A DNA stretch of 64,000 nt from assembly GCA_015654475.1 (NCBI GenBank), contig JAATGV010000012.1:1-64000 (forward strand), in the 5' to 3' direction. A program made the translations under genes and the position numbers. Under the pieces are notes generated by a model. That model searched no databases, was not told where the DNA came from, and saw nothing but the letters and a program-made list of their open reading frames with translations. The stretch is from Actinomycetales bacterium. Lineage in GTDB: Bacteria; Actinomycetota; Actinomycetes; Actinomycetales; Microbacteriaceae. This document shows positions 1 to 7,825 of the stretch, piece after piece (position 1 is the first letter of the stretch; every line of letters starts with the position of its first letter).

Positions 1-2
1 GC

Positions 3-702
3 GGAAACACCCCCGCGTGTGCGGGGAAGAGTCTGAGGAAACGTTGCAGGTGGCGGTGCACTTGGAAACACCCCCGCGTGTGCGGGGAAGAGTCTCGTTG
101 GCAGTCGTCACAATCACAGTCCTCGGAAACACCCCCGCGTGTGCGGGGAAGAGAAGCCATGCCGACGCGAGTTCTGATACGCCGAGGAAACACCCCCGCG
201 TGTGCGGGGAAGAGATCGCCTCGACCCCACGGCATTTCGATAAAACGGAAACACCCCCGCGTGTGCGGGGAAGAGATGAGTGGATGATGGCGTGGCCTGA
301 GGGGCATGGAAACACCCCCGCGTGTGCGGGGAAGAGCGGGAGAGAGCCGTTAGGTATCACGGTACACGGGAAACACCCCCGCGTGTGCGGGGAAGAGAAA
401 TGGTGCGCGTACCGCTGATAGGGCAAGTTGGAAACACCCCCGCGTGTGCGGGGAAGAGTCTCTCGGGCCGAACGCACGCTTATCACCCTCGGAAACACCC
501 CCGCGTGTGCGGGGAAGAGGGCGAAAACCACGACGCCATGCTCGAATACACGGAAACACCCCCGCGTGTGCGGGGAAGAGTTCTTTTTCACGAGGGCGAT
601 CTGCTCGGCCATGGAAACACCCCCGCGTGTGCGGGGAAGAGCAACCGCTACCTGGCTGGTGCTATGGGGGCAACGAAACACCCCCGCGTGTGCGGGGAAG
701 AG
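3..702 (-). CRISPR. Type I-E CRISPR array, 12 repeats in window
   Basis: Twelve 29-nt repeats start at 3, 64, 125, 186, 247, 308, 369, 430, 491, 552, 613 and 674, an exact 61-nt period with 32-nt spacers. The repeat contains the hairpin CCCCGC-GTGT-GCGGGG and, read on the minus strand, begins CTCTTCCCCGC and ends GGGGGTGTTTCC, the I-E form. Orientation with cas2 places the leader end on the right. All repeats are identical except the one at 674, whose leader-distal terminal base is G instead of C (plus strand C at 674). The array continues beyond the left edge. Spacer 642-673 matches the chromosome at 48760-48791. Confidence 0.98.
642..674 (-). other. Leader-proximal self-matching spacer
   Basis: The 32-nt spacer plus the variant repeat base at 674 equals 48760-48792 in the MATE gene except at 663 (T here, G at 48781). 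In crRNA orientation the mismatch is spacer position 11, outside the seed (positions 1-8). The difference is a synonymous third-position change (GCT versus GCG, Ala). Being next to the presumed leader, it should be the newest spacer. Whether it targets is an inference. Confidence 0.9.
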
Positions 703-723
703 ACTATCTGAACTGGGATTCTA

Positions 724-1059
724 TCAGGCGTTCGAGTGCCCGTCGCCATCCTCATTGAGGAAATCGCCCGCCGGTTCTGTGTAGTTAGCGGCGATGAGTT
801 GCAGCCCGTCCAGATCCACTACCGCGGGAGGGTTGGGCCCGGCCGTGCGAAATGAGTATCCCTGCTCCATCGTGTGATCAGTCAAGACCATGGCCATGTT
901 GCCCGTGGAAAGTGCCTCATTCGTTCTCTCCCACATTCGTTCGGCGACAACCCTGCTGGTCTTCCCCACGAATACGCCTGGAACGACTTCCGATAGGAAA
1001 CGTCCAAGGTATCCACGCAGGTGGTCCGGTACAGCACGAGTAATAATGACGGCAATCAT
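724..1059 (-). CDS. cas2: Cas2e, CRISPR adaptation protein
   Basis: This 111-residue protein is the I-E form of Cas2, which forms the Cas1-Cas2 integrase that inserts new spacers at the leader end. The N-terminus MIAVIITRAVPDHLRGYLGR and the stretch PGVFVGKTSRVVAERMW are characteristic of Cas2e, as is an acidic C-terminal tail beyond the core fold. It overlaps cas1 by four bases (ATGA), so it is probably translated by coupling. Its stop is only 21 bases from the last repeat, so any leader signal must overlap the 3' end of this gene. It is the last gene of the cas operon. Confidence 0.96.
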   Translation of the reverse strand: MIAVIITRAVPDHLRGYLGRFLSEVVPGVFVGKTSRVVAERMWERTNEALSTGNMAMVLTDHTMEQGYSFRTAGPNPPAVVDLDGLQLIAANYTEPAGDFLNEDGDGHSNA

Positions 1060-1985
1060 TCGAGATCCGCATAATTAGTATGCCCGCTGGCCTCGGCGTC
1101 ATCGCCCACGATCCGGTCATCGTCACGATCCGGTAAGTGGGGGCTCAAAACTCCCATAAGAGTAGATACCATACCTGCCAAGATCTTCTGTTTGTGGATC
1201 GCCTGCCTAACGCCCTGGCGCACGGTTGCCATTGGATCCTCTTCGCCCGCTGACTCGAACGCCAAGGGTATTGTCACCGACGGCTTGTAGAGATCAGCGA
1301 GGTCGAAAAGCAACGATCTACGGTTTCCCCGGTGGATGATCCCTAGAGCGGGGTTGACTCCAATCGCCGTGCATGCTGCTGCAGCACACCCGTACATGAT
1401 GGAGTTACCAAGGTTGAGTCCAGAGTTGACGGGATCATCGGCGGCAACCTCTCTTCTAAACGAGCCAATTTTGTGTTTTTTGGCGAGAGCCCGATAAAGG
1501 TCTCGTATTGTTCTGCCTTCGAGACCTCGCATCGTGTTGATGCTCCCGCCCGGCATCATCTCTATCCCAAGCTGCTGCTTATACATAATGATTGCTGCCT
1601 CTTGGGTCTTCTCGATGTCCGAGATGAGGTGCGCTTGTGCAATCGCCCACCGTGACGACGACGTGAGTGGAGTTGCGGCAGCATATGCGTTGTTCCCACC
1701 GCCACCAGCGAACATGACGGTAGTACCGGAGCGGGCAAGGGACATCATTGCTGGGTGACTAATGGAGGTTCCGGGGCCCAACGCGAGCACAGCGATGCCA
1801 CCCACCGGCAACTGGATTTGATATTTGACGTTCTCGCCGTCGTCGCTTTGCGCCACCCACACGCCAGTGCGTCCTTGGTACACGACAGCCTTGTCTATGT
1901 AAGCAAAAGACACTCGGTCCTCTAGTCGGACTTGGTGACTCACTGGCAACGTGGCGAAAGCTAGTGCGTTCTCCGAATAGCTCAT
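1056..1985 (-). CDS. cas1: Cas1e, CRISPR integrase
   Basis: Cas1 catalyses integration of prespacers together with Cas2. The 309-residue product has the expected metal ligands: Glu in RGLEGRTIR, His in GIIHRGN and two Asp in LLFDLADLYKP. The start at 1985 is chosen over an upstream in-frame ATG because it is preceded by GGAG at a good distance, overlaps the cas3 stop as ATGA, and gives the usual I-E N-terminus (LPVSHQVRLEDRVSFAYID). The C-terminal tail is acidic (DRDDDRIVGDD). Confidence 0.96.
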   Translation of the reverse strand: MSYSENALAFATLPVSHQVRLEDRVSFAYIDKAVVYQGRTGVWVAQSDDGENVKYQIQLPVGGIAVLALGPGTSISHPAMMSLARSGTTVMFAGGGGNNAYAAATPLTSSSRWAIAQAHLISDIEKTQEAAIIMYKQQLGIEMMPGGSINTMRGLEGRTIRDLYRALAKKHKIGSFRREVAADDPVNSGLNLGNSIMYGCAAAACTAIGVNPALGIIHRGNRRSLLFDLADLYKPSVTIPLAFESAGEEDPMATVRQGVRQAIHKQKILAGMVSTLMGVLSPHLPDRDDDRIVGDDAEASGHTNYADLE

Positions 1986-4630
1986 GAAGTTTTCTCCATC
2001 GTCATGCCGAGTAGCGGGTCGTAATTGATCGGTCCCGAGCCGAGCCGAACCGGCCACATCGCCGCAACCATCTTTGACTGCGGCTCGGTCTCCCATTGCT
2101 TTCCGCTGCGTGCGTCCATGACAGTTTGGGCGATCTTTCCGTTCAAGGGCACAGTCGCTTCCATGAGTGTACGAATCTGCTCACGATCTGAGGGGTTGAT
2201 CCTCTCGATATCACGGATGCTGCCAGTCCAGACTCCTGGGATTCCATGCTGTCCGCCCTCGCCGATCACAATTGCAGTGATGCTTGGTTGCTTGATGAGT
2301 CGAGTTGCAAGCTCCTCCTTGACATCCTCTCCAGTAAGCCGACCGAATGTCGAAAACTCCGTTTCCCCAAACATAAGCTCGTCAACACTGATCTTTACGC
2401 CTCCAGCTTTGATCACTTTCATGGAGATATCGGCAAGTTCGCGCAATTCTTCGTCGGTAATGCTGTCAATTTTGAGTGCGGCCTTTTCCACGAATTCCTG
2501 ACTGCAGCTGGGCATAGCTAACTGGTCATGTTGCGTGAGGTAGGCGCGCACTCGAGTCAGTTCTGTGTCGAAATATGGAAGTGCGGCGCCGACTCCGACA
2601 CCATACACAACGTGAAGAGGAAGGTGTGGGATACCCGGGATCCGTTGTGAACGCCGCTTTTCGTCATCGTCCGAGTTGTGTCGCCACACACGCCCGGCTC
2701 GCTGGATGAGCGATGGCGCAGGCGCGATGTCGGTGGAAAGTGCATCCAAGTCAATGTCGAGCGACGCTTCAATCGCCTGGCTACCCACGAGAACTAACCC
2801 CTTCCTCATCTTCGGTGGTTGGAGGGAACTCTGCGGGCCAAGGTCTCGGAGAAGCTGGTTAGCAACGTCACGCCGATGACCTGCCGTCATTCGCGAATGC
2901 AAAACCACGATTGAGATGCCGTCCGAGTCAAGTTCGCGCGCAATATCTTGGACCCGTTTCACAGTGTTTGCGACGACCCCGAGGCGCGCGTGCGGGAAGG
3001 CACGGCGTTGCGCGCGCACCCAGTTCGCGTGAGCCTGTACCATTGCCGCGTTCATATCCTCGTGGGCGATTGGGAGGTTCATGCTCGAAGTGAGGGTGAT
3101 GTCGATCTTGTACTCAGAAGATTCAAGCCGAGTAGCCTTGCCGGGCACTTCCTCGTGCGATGGAAACTCAAGATCTTGCATTGGTATTCCCTCTGGCGAC
3201 CTATCGAATCCTGGTATGGCACCTATCGAGTACGCGCGGGAAAAGGCGTCTCGCTGCCACTGGGGCAATGTGGCAGTAAGGACGGTGACTCTTGTATGAG
3301 TGACTCCCCACCATTGCATAAGTTGTTCTGCAAGCCTGGTTTGGTAATAGTCCATCAGGTGTGCTTCATCTAGCACAAGGTGAGCATTGGCGAGTGTCAA
3401 CAGCCGAAGATGTTCCCACTTGGTTCTGAGCGAGCCGATGAGAACCTGGTCTATTGTGCAGACTGAAACAGGGGCAAGAAGCCGAGCGGTACCATTGCGC
3501 AGAAACTCCGAAGGATGCAACCCTTGATCATCGGTGCTTGCTGAGAATTCGTCTCTTGTCGAATAGAAATCCTCGATTGAAGCCATCCCATGGGCGATCT
3601 CGGCGACATTCCCCGTGCCCTTAAATGCTTGTTGCACCCGTGTCATCATCGCGTTTGTCGTGGCCTGTGTCGGTAGCGCGAAGATGAGTCGCTCTGCACG
3701 CTGCACGTGACGGAGAAGCGCTGCCTCTGTCTTGCCATTACCGGTGGGAGCCATTGCGAACCAGAGGCCGTCACCGACGGTGAAGGAAGCCTCTTGAAGG
3801 GGTCGAAGTGCACGGCCGCCCTGCATGATAGAGGTGCGAGCATCGTCCACGCTACCGAAATCCTTGTATATACCAAGTGTCATTTTCAGCCGCTCCGAAA
3901 AATACTGATATTGCTGATCGACCCAGCCTTTGGGGTCCATCAACTCGAGTACTCCGCCACGAAGGCGCGCTTGTGCGTCTTTCACCGCTTCAATGTCAGA
4001 TGCGGTGCGGTCGGCCAGGATGATCAATCCCGAGATGAGAGTCGCGACCACGGCGCTGGCCGACGGAGGCGAGTCTGCTTCGGTCAGCCCGAACACCTCT
4101 CGTAATGCCCGTGTGTTAGCTTCCCGCACTTCACTCCACTTGCCGCCAGCGTACCGCCCGAATGCTTTACGGCTGGCTTTGCCATTAGGGAGTTCGAAGC
4201 ATCCGTGGTGCCCCAGCGCACTAAGCGCGATCCATTCATCGTTGACACCGATGTTGGTGTCGAGTTTTCTCACAGCAAGCTCCATCGCAGAGACCTTTTC
4301 GTGGCGACGGAGGTGCTGCTCAGATGTCAGACCGACTTCACAATTGAACCCTTGATGCATAAGTTCCGCCTGCACCTCTTTGTGCCACGGCTCAGGTCTT
4401 TGTGAACAGAGCTGTGCCTGAAAAACGGGGTTCGCTTTGCCAGTGTCGTGTTGCCCCGCAGCATATGCTAGCCATGTGCGAGCGTTGTCGCCCAAAGACT
4501 CTTCGATCAACTCTTGCAGGCCAGGTCGAAGCCACCGATCCCACAGCGCTAACGCCGATGCCGCCGCATCAAGTTGATGGCTGAGAAGAGGGTAGCGTTC
4601 AGTGAGCCCCTGGCTCTTACTCCACAGCAT
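1982..4630 (-). CDS. cas3: Cas3 nuclease-helicase
   Basis: Cas3 is recruited by target-bound Cascade to nick and degrade DNA. This 882-residue protein has the N-terminal HD nuclease (H18, H61-D62, H141-H142, D207) followed by an SF2 helicase: Walker A GNGKT at 297-301, DEAH at 421-424, TAT-type motif III in VLTATLPQW, and motif VI IQRAGRVWRH. All catalytic motifs look intact. AGGAG precedes the ATG. It lies 33 bases after cas6e and overlaps cas1 by ATGA. In E. coli and most I-E loci cas3 precedes cse1, so its position between cas6e and cas1 is unusual. Confidence 0.97.
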   Translation of the reverse strand: MLWSKSQGLTERYPLLSHQLDAAASALALWDRWLRPGLQELIEESLGDNARTWLAYAAGQHDTGKANPVFQAQLCSQRPEPWHKEVQAELMHQGFNCEVGLTSEQHLRRHEKVSAMELAVRKLDTNIGVNDEWIALSALGHHGCFELPNGKASRKAFGRYAGGKWSEVREANTRALREVFGLTEADSPPSASAVVATLISGLIILADRTASDIEAVKDAQARLRGGVLELMDPKGWVDQQYQYFSERLKMTLGIYKDFGSVDDARTSIMQGGRALRPLQEASFTVGDGLWFAMAPTGNGKTEAALLRHVQRAERLIFALPTQATTNAMMTRVQQAFKGTGNVAEIAHGMASIEDFYSTRDEFSASTDDQGLHPSEFLRNGTARLLAPVSVCTIDQVLIGSLRTKWEHLRLLTLANAHLVLDEAHLMDYYQTRLAEQLMQWWGVTHTRVTVLTATLPQWQRDAFSRAYSIGAIPGFDRSPEGIPMQDLEFPSHEEVPGKATRLESSEYKIDITLTSSMNLPIAHEDMNAAMVQAHANWVRAQRRAFPHARLGVVANTVKRVQDIARELDSDGISIVVLHSRMTAGHRRDVANQLLRDLGPQSSLQPPKMRKGLVLVGSQAIEASLDIDLDALSTDIAPAPSLIQRAGRVWRHNSDDDEKRRSQRIPGIPHLPLHVVYGVGVGAALPYFDTELTRVRAYLTQHDQLAMPSCSQEFVEKAALKIDSITDEELRELADISMKVIKAGGVKISVDELMFGETEFSTFGRLTGEDVKEELATRLIKQPSITAIVIGEGGQHGIPGVWTGSIRDIERINPSDREQIRTLMEATVPLNGKIAQTVMDARSGKQWETEPQSKMVAAMWPVRLGSGPINYDPLLGMTMEKTS

Positions 4631-4663
4631 GTTTCTCCTGTCCGAATTATCTTTCGGCGGTCG

Positions 4664-5323
4664 CTAAATAGCCTTAACGGTGAGGAGCCCGCAACCATAG
4701 CTTTTGGCGCGGCCAACACCATCTTTCAGTAGTTGCTGGAGAGCCACTGCGTCCTCCACGAAAGCGAAACCATCAATGAGGTCGGTTTGGATCGTGCGAT
4801 TCGTTTTCTTCCCGACAACGTTTCGGACGTGGTTGAACAGTTCGAGGTCCCGTATCGCACCACTGAGCCGAGCCGTTAGCCAAACCGAAATAGTGTCCCC
4901 CTGCGCATCGGGGTCGTCATCCCGCGGAACAGGGGAAACAACCTCCCGTGTTTTAGCGAGAGATTTAGGGTCGCGCGGCACCGTTTTGCGACGCACGGCG
5001 TTGACCGTGGCACGAAAGGCGACAGGCGTGCCCCGATCGGGTGGCATAACCTCGACTATTGTCTCTAACCCAGCAATGGGATAGGCCGGAGCAACGTCAG
5101 ATCGAATGAGCACCACTGCGGGCCGATTAGCCTGAGCCGGGTCAACACGAAAGAGAATGTGCGCATCGGATCGAAAGGTATTGCTCGGAACGTTCTCGAA
5201 AAGTGCCATCACTGCACGATGGAATTTTTCCGGATCATCAACTAACCGGCCAGCGCGGGCAGCACTCCGCCCGATAACGTGCAGCGGAATCCGTGAGAGA
5301 TACGACGGGACTTGAACTGTCAT
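4664..5323 (-). CDS. cas6e: Cas6e crRNA endoribonuclease
   Basis: Cas6e cleaves the repeat hairpin to make mature crRNA and stays bound as a Cascade subunit. The 219-residue protein ends with the typical glycine-rich loop GVGRAKSYGCGLLTVKAI. H35 in EKFHRAVMALF aligns with the catalytic His20 region of E. coli Cas6e (QLHQGLWHLF). The gene overlaps cas5e by four bases (5320-5323). A charged insert around residues 130-150 (DPKSLAKTREVVSPVPRDDD) is somewhat longer than I expect. Confidence 0.95.
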   Translation of the reverse strand: MTVQVPSYLSRIPLHVIGRSAARAGRLVDDPEKFHRAVMALFENVPSNTFRSDAHILFRVDPAQANRPAVVLIRSDVAPAYPIAGLETIVEVMPPDRGTPVAFRATVNAVRRKTVPRDPKSLAKTREVVSPVPRDDDPDAQGDTISVWLTARLSGAIRDLELFNHVRNVVGKKTNRTIQTDLIDGFAFVEDAVALQQLLKDGVGRAKSYGCGLLTVKAI

Positions 5324-6042
5324 GACTGGCCCTCCAAAATATGCATAGGTGCCTGTTGCAACTTATTGACGCGCGATGGGATCGTTGCGTGTAGGCGCCA
5401 CCAAATCAGCCGTTCGTTGAGTGACGCAACAACAGGCACGGCGATGGACTCCGGTTTTATTCCTTCGTTATTTTTATCGAGCTTACGTATGGAGAGAAGC
5501 CCATTCGCTGACGCAGTTGGCGCCTCTCCGAGCAAATCGTCGCCGCCCACCCCGAGAACGAACGGAAAGCTGGGAGCGAACGCCTTACGGCCCAAGTAAG
5601 GACTGAACGTCGGGTTCACGCAAGCTCGGGCGATCTGGCCGAGTCGAGAATCGTGCTGCACCCGGACGAGGAACTCGGCCCCGGCGAGGTAAGTTCGGAT
5701 CACGATCGAAGTACCGCCTACCGCGTTGGGTGTGAACGATGGGGCATTTCTTTTGTTTCCAGAGGCCTTCCAAATACGGTTTGCAAATTCCTGGTTGTCG
5801 CTGCGGGGGTTGATCGTCTGAAAATCTCTTTGTACAACACCAGAGTTGTCCTCGCGAAGTTGGAGCTCGATCTCAGAGATCCACCTCGGCCAGTTATCTT
5901 TGGGCACCCCCAGTGCCGCGGCTAGCACGCCAAGTGTCCCGCTGCGAGTGGGCCGTAGTTCCGTATTGACATGATCACCCGCAACGCGCGGCCCTGCCCA
6001 GGATTGGAAGGGGCCCGCAAACCGGAGATAGAGCGCACTCAC
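5320..6042 (-). CDS. cas5e: Cas5e, Cascade subunit
   Basis: Cas5e binds the 5' handle of the crRNA and caps the Cas7 backbone of Cascade. The 240-residue sequence starts SALYLRFAGPFQSWAGPRVA, the standard Cas5e opening, and continues with RPTRSGTLGVLAAALG. The gene is translationally coupled on both sides, with ATGA overlaps to cas7e (6039-6042) and cas6e (5320-5323). Confidence 0.95.
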   Translation of the reverse strand: MSALYLRFAGPFQSWAGPRVAGDHVNTELRPTRSGTLGVLAAALGVPKDNWPRWISEIELQLREDNSGVVQRDFQTINPRSDNQEFANRIWKASGNKRNAPSFTPNAVGGTSIVIRTYLAGAEFLVRVQHDSRLGQIARACVNPTFSPYLGRKAFAPSFPFVLGVGGDDLLGEAPTASANGLLSIRKLDKNNEGIKPESIAVPVVASLNERLIWWRLHATIPSRVNKLQQAPMHILEGQS

Positions 6043-7184
6043 GGGAGGATCCAGTTGACAATACCAGCGATTAGGTTGTCGAGACTCATGTACTCCGCCT
6101 CGAAGCCCTTAGCGAGGTCGCTTGTGCCTGCTACTGTGGCAAACCCAAAGTTCTCGGCGTCAAACTCACGTGCCGCACGGGTTTGGCTCAGAAGAGCGGT
6201 GATGGCGTTGGCGCCGTACCCGCCATCGGGGCCCGGGTTAACCGGAGTCTCGAAATCGTACGCCGTTCGATGTGCCTGTTCTTCAGAGAGCACTAGCAAC
6301 GGCTGAACGTAAGGAGCTGTAGCATTCTTCTTACCACTCGGAAGGCCGTACACGAGTGCATTGACCATCAGTGTCAACTGATCGCGTGCAGTCTCAGATC
6401 TATATCCAGTCCAGACACGTCTAAGTTGTGCTCGATCAATGGTGATCGAACGGTAGAACACGCCGGACGTGTATGATGCCACGCCAAGAAAGGAGGAACC
6501 AGCGTGTGCGGCCCGGGGATCATCATCCACTGTCGAGAAGTAGTCAGTTTCAATCACAGTCTTGTGCACGGCGATGGCAGGCCCGACCGCGATTGCTGAA
6601 TGAGTGTTTGACTCCATCGAGGAGGCGAACATACGGCCAAACGCCGCAATGGAGAGAGAGCCGGTCATGCCCGGATCGATAAACTGGATACTCTCTTCTT
6701 TGCCATTGACAATGGTTTGAATAGCCCTGCTAGCCACCGCGGATGCCGCTGTCTCGATTTCCTCATAGCTCAGCCAGGAAGAAGTTTTGGATTCCTTCGC
6801 CTTCTCGGTCGATGGGGACCCATTGGTTTGATCCTCTTGCGTATCTTTCTCAGATTTTTCCTTCTTCACCAATGGATCGATCAATTTTTTGCTGTCTTTG
6901 AGGGCTTGTTTAGTATCTAGCTCTCGGTCCACCTCAGCCGCCAGCTCAATGGCCCGATTGGCGATGATTCCTGCCAGATTTGCGGATCGAACACTGGTGT
7001 CATCGATACCCAAGGCGCCCGATCTCACTTCGTAGTCGTTCCGTACCGCTCGCTTGATAGATTGGCTAGAAAGCATTCCCCGAAGCACACCGCCGATAAT
7101 AGCCCGCTTCGGCGTGTTGGTGTCGTCACGGTTGAGGTTGCTCCAGGGGATTGTGTTAATAATGTGCAGCGTCTGATTATCCAT
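6039..7184 (-). CDS. cas7e: Cas7e, Cascade backbone subunit
   Basis: Cas7e polymerises along the crRNA spacer (six copies in E. coli Cascade). This 381-residue protein begins with a typical I-E segment (LHIINTIPWSNLNRDDTNTP). Residues about 100-135 form a very hydrophilic Lys/Glu/Ser/Thr-rich insert (KKEKSEKDTQEDQTNGSPS) before LSYEEIETAASAV, probably a surface loop. A good ribosome site (AAGGAAAG) precedes the ATG. It lies 42 bases after cse2 and overlaps cas5e. Confidence 0.95.
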   Translation of the reverse strand: MDNQTLHIINTIPWSNLNRDDTNTPKRAIIGGVLRGMLSSQSIKRAVRNDYEVRSGALGIDDTSVRSANLAGIIANRAIELAAEVDRELDTKQALKDSKKLIDPLVKKEKSEKDTQEDQTNGSPSTEKAKESKTSSWLSYEEIETAASAVASRAIQTIVNGKEESIQFIDPGMTGSLSIAAFGRMFASSMESNTHSAIAVGPAIAVHKTVIETDYFSTVDDDPRAAHAGSSFLGVASYTSGVFYRSITIDRAQLRRVWTGYRSETARDQLTLMVNALVYGLPSGKKNATAPYVQPLLVLSEEQAHRTAYDFETPVNPGPDGGYGANAITALLSQTRAAREFDAENFGFATVAGTSDLAKGFEAEYMSLDNLIAGIVNWILP

Positions 7185-7226
7185 TTTCTTTCCTTACGTG
7201 GTAGGTAGGTGTTTGCTGGTTGTGTA

Positions 7227-7742
7227 CTAGGACCATGCGCCGTAATAGTCGCCAAGCGGCCTTTCGCGAACGGATTGCGACTCCGGGCTTTGCCCGTTCC
7301 CCCAATGAGCAAGCATCCGCGCAATCGCGAAGTAGTTCATGGGTATTTGGGCTTCCTTATTGAGATCGAAGAATCGCCGCAGAAGATCTACGGCACCCTC
7401 GAGGTCTTGCTCCTGAAGCAAAGCAAGACGAGTAGCAACGATATCCGGCTTGTCCGCCTTGGGGTACTCACCAGTGCGTCGGAAAGTCAGCTCCTGGAGC
7501 GACTTTCCCAGAGACTTTTCCCCGTTCGCAATCTGCGGATAGCTGGCAACAAGCCCGGCTGCCCTGAGAAAAACAGTTTTGTTTTTTGACTCGGGTACAG
7601 AGGGCAAAACCCAGGGATAGGCATATGTTTCAGTCTGCGGACTGAGGCCGCGCGACACGTTGGCGCGAAAACGTGCATCGTTCTCGCGGCGTGCAAGCAC
7701 TTCGCCGATAAGTCTCTCTAGCGAATCGGGAATGTCAGACAC
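7227..7742 (-). CDS. cse2: Cse2 (CasB), small Cascade subunit
   Basis: Cse2 is the small helical Cascade subunit that stabilises the R-loop. The mostly alpha-helical product matches the family in length (171 residues from this start). I chose GTG at 7742 (MSDIPDSLERLIG) because AAGGAG lies exactly seven bases before it; a longer frame from GTG at 7775 has no ribosome site. The sequence includes FLRAAGLVASYP and LRRFFDLNKEAQIPMNYFAI, which resemble the conserved Cse2 helices. Confidence 0.92.
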   Translation of the reverse strand: MSDIPDSLERLIGEVLARRENDARFRANVSRGLSPQTETYAYPWVLPSVPESKNKTVFLRAAGLVASYPQIANGEKSLGKSLQELTFRRTGEYPKADKPDIVATRLALLQEQDLEGAVDLLRRFFDLNKEAQIPMNYFAIARMLAHWGNGQSPESQSVRERPLGDYYGAWS

Positions 7743-7825
7743 AGTTGGACTCCTTACATAGGGTGGAATGGCCACTCACACCTTCAATACGGGCGGCGCG
7801 GCTACTGTTGATCAATCACACATAT

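Noticed and set aside
32-612. Matches of the ten older spacers within this window
   Set aside because: None was recognisable by eye; only the newest spacer has a clear match. A proper search is needed for imperfect matches.
17-784. Several overlapping open frames of 69-133 codons across the CRISPR array on both strands
   Set aside because: They are produced by the 61-base repeat period; their translations are the repeat read in different frames (ETPPRVRGR, NTPACAGK).
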